Assembly (NCBI GenBank): GCA_001513505.1
Contig: LFTM01000253.1
Location: forward strand, 1-8,921
Reading direction: 5' to 3'
From: Clostridiales bacterium DTU092
Lineage (GTDB): Bacteria; Bacillota; Clostridia; Caldicoprobacterales; Caldicoprobacteraceae
DNA length: 8,921 bases
Position 1 is the first letter of the stretch. The number at the start of each line of letters is the position of its first letter. A program made the position numbers and the translations under genes. This document shows positions 6,672-8,921 of this stretch, one piece after another. The notes beneath the pieces are model-generated. The model saw nothing but the letters and a program-made list of their open reading frames with translations. It was not told the origin of the DNA and ran no database searches.

Positions 6672-7913
6672 ATGAATAACAGGGTTGTTATAACGGGGAT
6701 GGGTGCAATTACTCCCGTTGGGAATACGGTTGAAGAGTTCTGGCATTCTCTATGCAATGGAATAAGTGGTGTAGACAGAATAACAGATTTTGATGTCAGC
6801 GATTATCCTACACAAATAGCTGCCTGTGTAAAAGATTTTAATCCTGACGATCATATAGATAAAAAGCAGGCTAAAAGAATGGACAGGTATACCCAATTTG
6901 CTGTAGCGGCCGGTTACATGGCCATAAAGGATGCAGGACTAAATCTGGATAAAATCGATAAGGAACGCCTAGGTATTGTTTTAGGAACAGGCATAGGCGG
7001 GATTGGAACTTTGGAAGAACAGTTTGAAGTTATAATGCAGAAGGGACCGGGAAGGGTCAGTCCATTTCTTGTTCCCATGATGATTGCTAATATGGCTGCC
7101 GGACAACTTTCTATTTTAATTGGGGCAAAGGGAATCAATACAACAATAGTGACTGCCTGTGCCTCTGGCTCTCATGCTATAGGTGAAGCTTTCAATGCCA
7201 TACGTACCGGTGCGGCTGATGTGGTTATAACCGGAGGAAGTGAAGCTCCAATTACAAAAATTGCACTGGCTGGTTTCTGTTCTATGAAAGCTCTGTCTAC
7301 CTGTAATGAAGATCCGAAAGCCGCTTGTCGTCCGTTTGATAAAAAACGTGATGGTTTTGTAATGGGTGAAGGTGCAGGCATATTGATACTGGAAAGCTAT
7401 CAGCATGCTGTAAAACGTGGAGCCAGGATTTTAGCAGAAGTTGTCGGTTACGGCTCAACTGCTGATGCATATCATATTACGGCACCTGCCCCGGATGGAG
7501 AAGGTGGAAGCAGGGCTATGAAACTGGCATTGGAAATGGCCGGAATTTCACCCGGCGATGTCAGCTATATAAATGCCCATGGCACATCAACACTTTATAA
7601 TGATAAGTTTGAAACCATGGCAATAAAGGATGTGTTTGGAGAACACGCATATAAGCTGGCTGTTAGTTCAACCAAGTCTATGACAGGGCATCTGCTGGGT
7701 GCAGCCGGGGGTATCGAGGCGGTAGCAGTTGTAAAAGCGATAACGGAACAATTTGTTCCCCCAACTATAAATTACACCGATCCCGATCCCGAGTGTGACT
7801 TGGATTATGTACCCAATCAAGGCCGGGCCTGGAAGATTGAGTATGCTCTGTCTAACTCATTTGGATTCGGAGGGCACAATGCCTGTTTACTGTTTAAAAG
7901 ATATATGGAATAG
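6672..7913 (+). CDS. fabF: Beta-ketoacyl-ACP synthase II
   Basis: Elongating condensing enzyme: joins malonyl-ACP to acyl-ACP with loss of CO2. The 413-residue length is standard, and catalytic residues keep E. coli FabF numbering: C163 in VTACASGSH, H303 in NAHGTST, K335 and H340 in KSMTGHLLGAAGG; the C-terminal glycine-rich gate NSFGFGGHN is intact. Residue 308, just after HGTST, is leucine (codon CTT), where proline is more usual in bacterial FabF; plastid KAS I enzymes also have leucine there as I recall, so activity is expected. The ATG follows GGAGGGAG (6661-6668). It is 135 bases after acpP, across a hairpin, and 38 bases ahead of an intrinsic terminator that ends the lipid block. FabF is probably the only elongating synthase of this locus. 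Confidence 0.97.
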   Translation: MNNRVVITGMGAITPVGNTVEEFWHSLCNGISGVDRITDFDVSDYPTQIAACVKDFNPDDHIDKKQAKRMDRYTQFAVAAGYMAIKDAGLNLDKIDKERLGIVLGTGIGGIGTLEEQFEVIMQKGPGRVSPFLVPMMIANMAAGQLSILIGAKGINTTIVTACASGSHAIGEAFNAIRTGAADVVITGGSEAPITKIALAGFCSMKALSTCNEDPKAACRPFDKKRDGFVMGEGAGILILESYQHAVKRGARILAEVVGYGSTADAYHITAPAPDGEGGSRAMKLALEMAGISPGDVSYINAHGTSTLYNDKFETMAIKDVFGEHAYKLAVSSTKSMTGHLLGAAGGIEAVAVVKAITEQFVPPTINYTDPDPECDLDYVPNQGRAWKIEYALSNSFGFGGHNACLLFKRYME

Positions 7914-7951
7914 TTCAGATAAATGATAAAAAATGGATTCCATACACCCGT

Positions 7952-7974
7952 AGAGCCTTGTGCTCTTTTTTTTT
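7952..7974 (+). terminator. Intrinsic terminator after fabF
   Basis: A 5-bp stem AGAGC and GCTCT with a CTTGT loop runs directly into nine consecutive T residues (7966-7974). The stem is short but the T tract is long. Placed 38 bases after the fabF stop and immediately before a new promoter, it marks the end of the fatty-acid transcript. Confidence 0.75.
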
Positions 7975-7976
7975 GC

Positions 7977-8004
7977 TTGACAAACTGTGGTCCAACAATA
8001 TAAT
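7977..8004 (+). promoter_or_regulatory. Consensus sigma-A promoter for rnc-smc
   Basis: A perfect TTGACA (7977-7982) and a perfect TATAAT (7999-8004) with a 16-base spacer, starting two bases after the terminator T tract. Predicted start is near 8011, giving a leader of about 45 bases before the rnc ATG. All twelve core positions match; the spacer is one base shorter than the optimum. Confidence 0.85.
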
Positions 8005-8017
8005 CTAGCATAAGAAA

Positions 8018-8036
8018 CCAGCCGTTTTCGGGTTGG
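8018..8036 (+). other. Small hairpin in the rnc leader
   Basis: CCAGCC (8018-8023) can pair with GGTTGG (8031-8036), including one G-U pair, around a GTTTTCG loop. It lies between the predicted transcription start and the ribosome binding site. It could be chance; rnc leaders are autoregulatory targets in E. coli, but this stem is much shorter than the RNase III site there. Confidence 0.35.
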
Positions 8037-8043
8037 GCATGGG

Positions 8044-8050
8044 AAAGGAG
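8044..8050 (+). promoter_or_regulatory. rnc ribosome binding site
   Basis: AAAGGAG ends 6 bases before the ATG at 8057. In-frame TTG (8033) and ATG (8039) codons further upstream lie before this site and lack one of their own, so 8057 is taken as the start. Confidence 0.8.
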
Positions 8051-8056
8051 CCTGAT

Positions 8057-8764
8057 ATGTTAAATAATGAACAGAGAAGGCGTGAGCTGGAAGAATTAGA
8101 GAATGTTATTGGATACAGCTTTAAAGACATACATCTTTTAAATACTGCACTGATCCATACCTCCTATGCAAATGAGCGCAGACGGGGTATACAACATAAT
8201 GAGAGACTTGAATTCATAGGAGATTCGGTATTGAATCTGGTGATTAGCGAATATTTGTATCTCAACTATCCGGACCTTTCCGAGGGACGTTTAACGAAAG
8301 CAAGAGCTGTGATAGTGTCCGAAATGTCACTGTCTGCTGCTGCCAGATGCATTAATTTAGGACAATATATACTCCTGGGTAAAGGGGAGGAAAACAGCGG
8401 TGGACATGATCGGGATTCAATTTTGGCAGATGCTTTGGAGTCAGTGACCGCTGCGATATATCTGGATGGTGGGCTGGAGTATGCCAGAGCTTTTGTTCTG
8501 AGCTGTTTAAGGAAATGCGTATCAGAAGTCATGCTGGGCAGAGGTTTGAAGGATTATAAAACCGATCTTCAGGAGATACTTCAGCAGAGTTCATATGACC
8601 ATATAACATACCGGATCGTGAAGGAATCAGGGCCGGATCATGAAAAAACATTTTATGCACAGGTATTCCACGGAGATCGGCTGATAGGTGAAGGTATGGG
8701 AAGGAGCAAAAAAGAGGCAGAGCAGCATGCTGCTCAGAACGCCTTGAAGGATATGCAGAAATAA
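8057..8764 (+). CDS. rnc: Ribonuclease III
   Basis: Cleaves double-stranded RNA; processes the rRNA precursor and some mRNAs as a magnesium-dependent homodimer. The 235-residue product has the catalytic domain at about 15-145 with signature NERLEFIGDSVL: E49, E52 and D56, then D125 and E128 in ILADALES, matching E38, E41, D45, D114 and E117 of the E. coli enzyme. A double-stranded RNA binding domain follows at about 165-233, ending in the typical KKEAEQHAAQNAL helix. The start is set by the ribosome binding site at 8044-8050; upstream in-frame starts would add up to eight residues. It has its own consensus promoter and terminates transcriptionally apart from the fab block. smc follows after 15 bases and is probably cotranscribed, as in Bacillus. 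Confidence 0.97.
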   Translation: MLNNEQRRRELEELENVIGYSFKDIHLLNTALIHTSYANERRRGIQHNERLEFIGDSVLNLVISEYLYLNYPDLSEGRLTKARAVIVSEMSLSAAARCINLGQYILLGKGEENSGGHDRDSILADALESVTAAIYLDGGLEYARAFVLSCLRKCVSEVMLGRGLKDYKTDLQEILQQSSYDHITYRIVKESGPDHEKTFYAQVFHGDRLIGEGMGRSKKEAEQHAAQNALKDMQK

Positions 8765-8779
8765 AAGAGGTGCTGAGAT

Positions 8780-8921
8780 TTGTATTTAAAAAGACTGGAA
8801 ATATATGGATTTAAATCTTTTGCTAACAGGGTCAGCATTGAGTTTGACCGGGGAATAACCGCTATTGTGGGTCCGAATGGAAGCGGAAAAAGCAATATAG
8901 TGGATGCTATACGCTGGGTTT
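8780..8921 (+). CDS. smc: Chromosome segregation protein SMC (N-terminal fragment, cut by the window)
   Basis: ATPase of the SMC-ScpAB condensin that organises and segregates the chromosome. Only the first 47 codons are visible. They show the start of the ABC-type head: MYLKRLEIYGFKSFA, then the Walker A loop GPNGSGKS at 31-38 followed by NIVDAIRWV, the classic SMC N terminus. The start is a TTG codon at 8780, preceded by GAGGTG (8767-8772) with a 7-base spacer; no ATG or GTG fits better. It lies 15 bases after the rnc stop, with its ribosome binding site between, so both genes probably share the promoter at 7977. The rest of the roughly 1,200-residue protein lies past the window end. Confidence 0.95.
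   Translation, partial: MYLKRLEIYGFKSFANRVSIEFDRGITAIVGPNGSGKSNIVDAIRWV

Noticed and set aside
1..8921. CRISPR arrays, insertion sequences, tRNA or rRNA genes, phage or defence genes
   Set aside because: No direct repeat arrays, transposase motifs, tRNA-like cloverleaf or foreign-looking segment were seen; the window is core metabolism.

Overview
This is an ordinary-looking piece of a low-to-moderate GC Firmicutes chromosome, most likely class Clostridia. Three things point there: strong purine-rich ribosome binding sites, a FapR-type lipid regulator (Firmicutes only), and the gene order fapR-plsX-fab genes-acpP running into rnc-smc, a layout shared in outline with Bacillus and many Clostridia. 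I cannot name the genus from the sequence alone. Every gene is on the + strand.

Region by region: (1) 1-1599 is the 3' part of an oligoendopeptidase F gene; the window cuts off its N-terminal coding region. (2) 1600-1914 is a 315-base gap holding a terminator-like hairpin, an AT-rich stretch, a sigma-A-type promoter and a 17-19 bp palindrome that matches the known FapR operator and overlaps the predicted transcription start. (3) 1915-7913 is a fatty-acid and phospholipid block: fapR, plsX, fabH, fabD, fabG, acpP, fabF. fapR to fabG are tightly packed with overlaps or very short gaps. acpP has an 85-base leader and its own candidate promoter inside the end of fabG. acpP and fabF are separated by a perfect 9-bp hairpin without a U tract. 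(4) 7914-8056 holds an intrinsic terminator and then a perfect TTGACA/TATAAT promoter. (5) 8057-8921 holds rnc (RNase III) and the first 47 codons of smc.

How it works together: FapR senses malonyl-CoA, the committed substrate of the pathway, and represses the block when it is low. FabD moves malonyl groups from CoA to ACP, FabH starts chains, FabF extends them, FabG reduces the ketoacyl product, and PlsX passes finished acyl-ACP into acyl-phosphate for phospholipid synthesis. The cluster has no enoyl-ACP reductase, no dehydratase (fabZ) and no acetyl-CoA carboxylase genes, so those must be elsewhere. rnc and smc look like a separate, strongly promoted unit.

I found no mobile element, CRISPR array, tRNA or rRNA, and no convincing undescribed system. 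The findings are regulatory details and gene-content questions.
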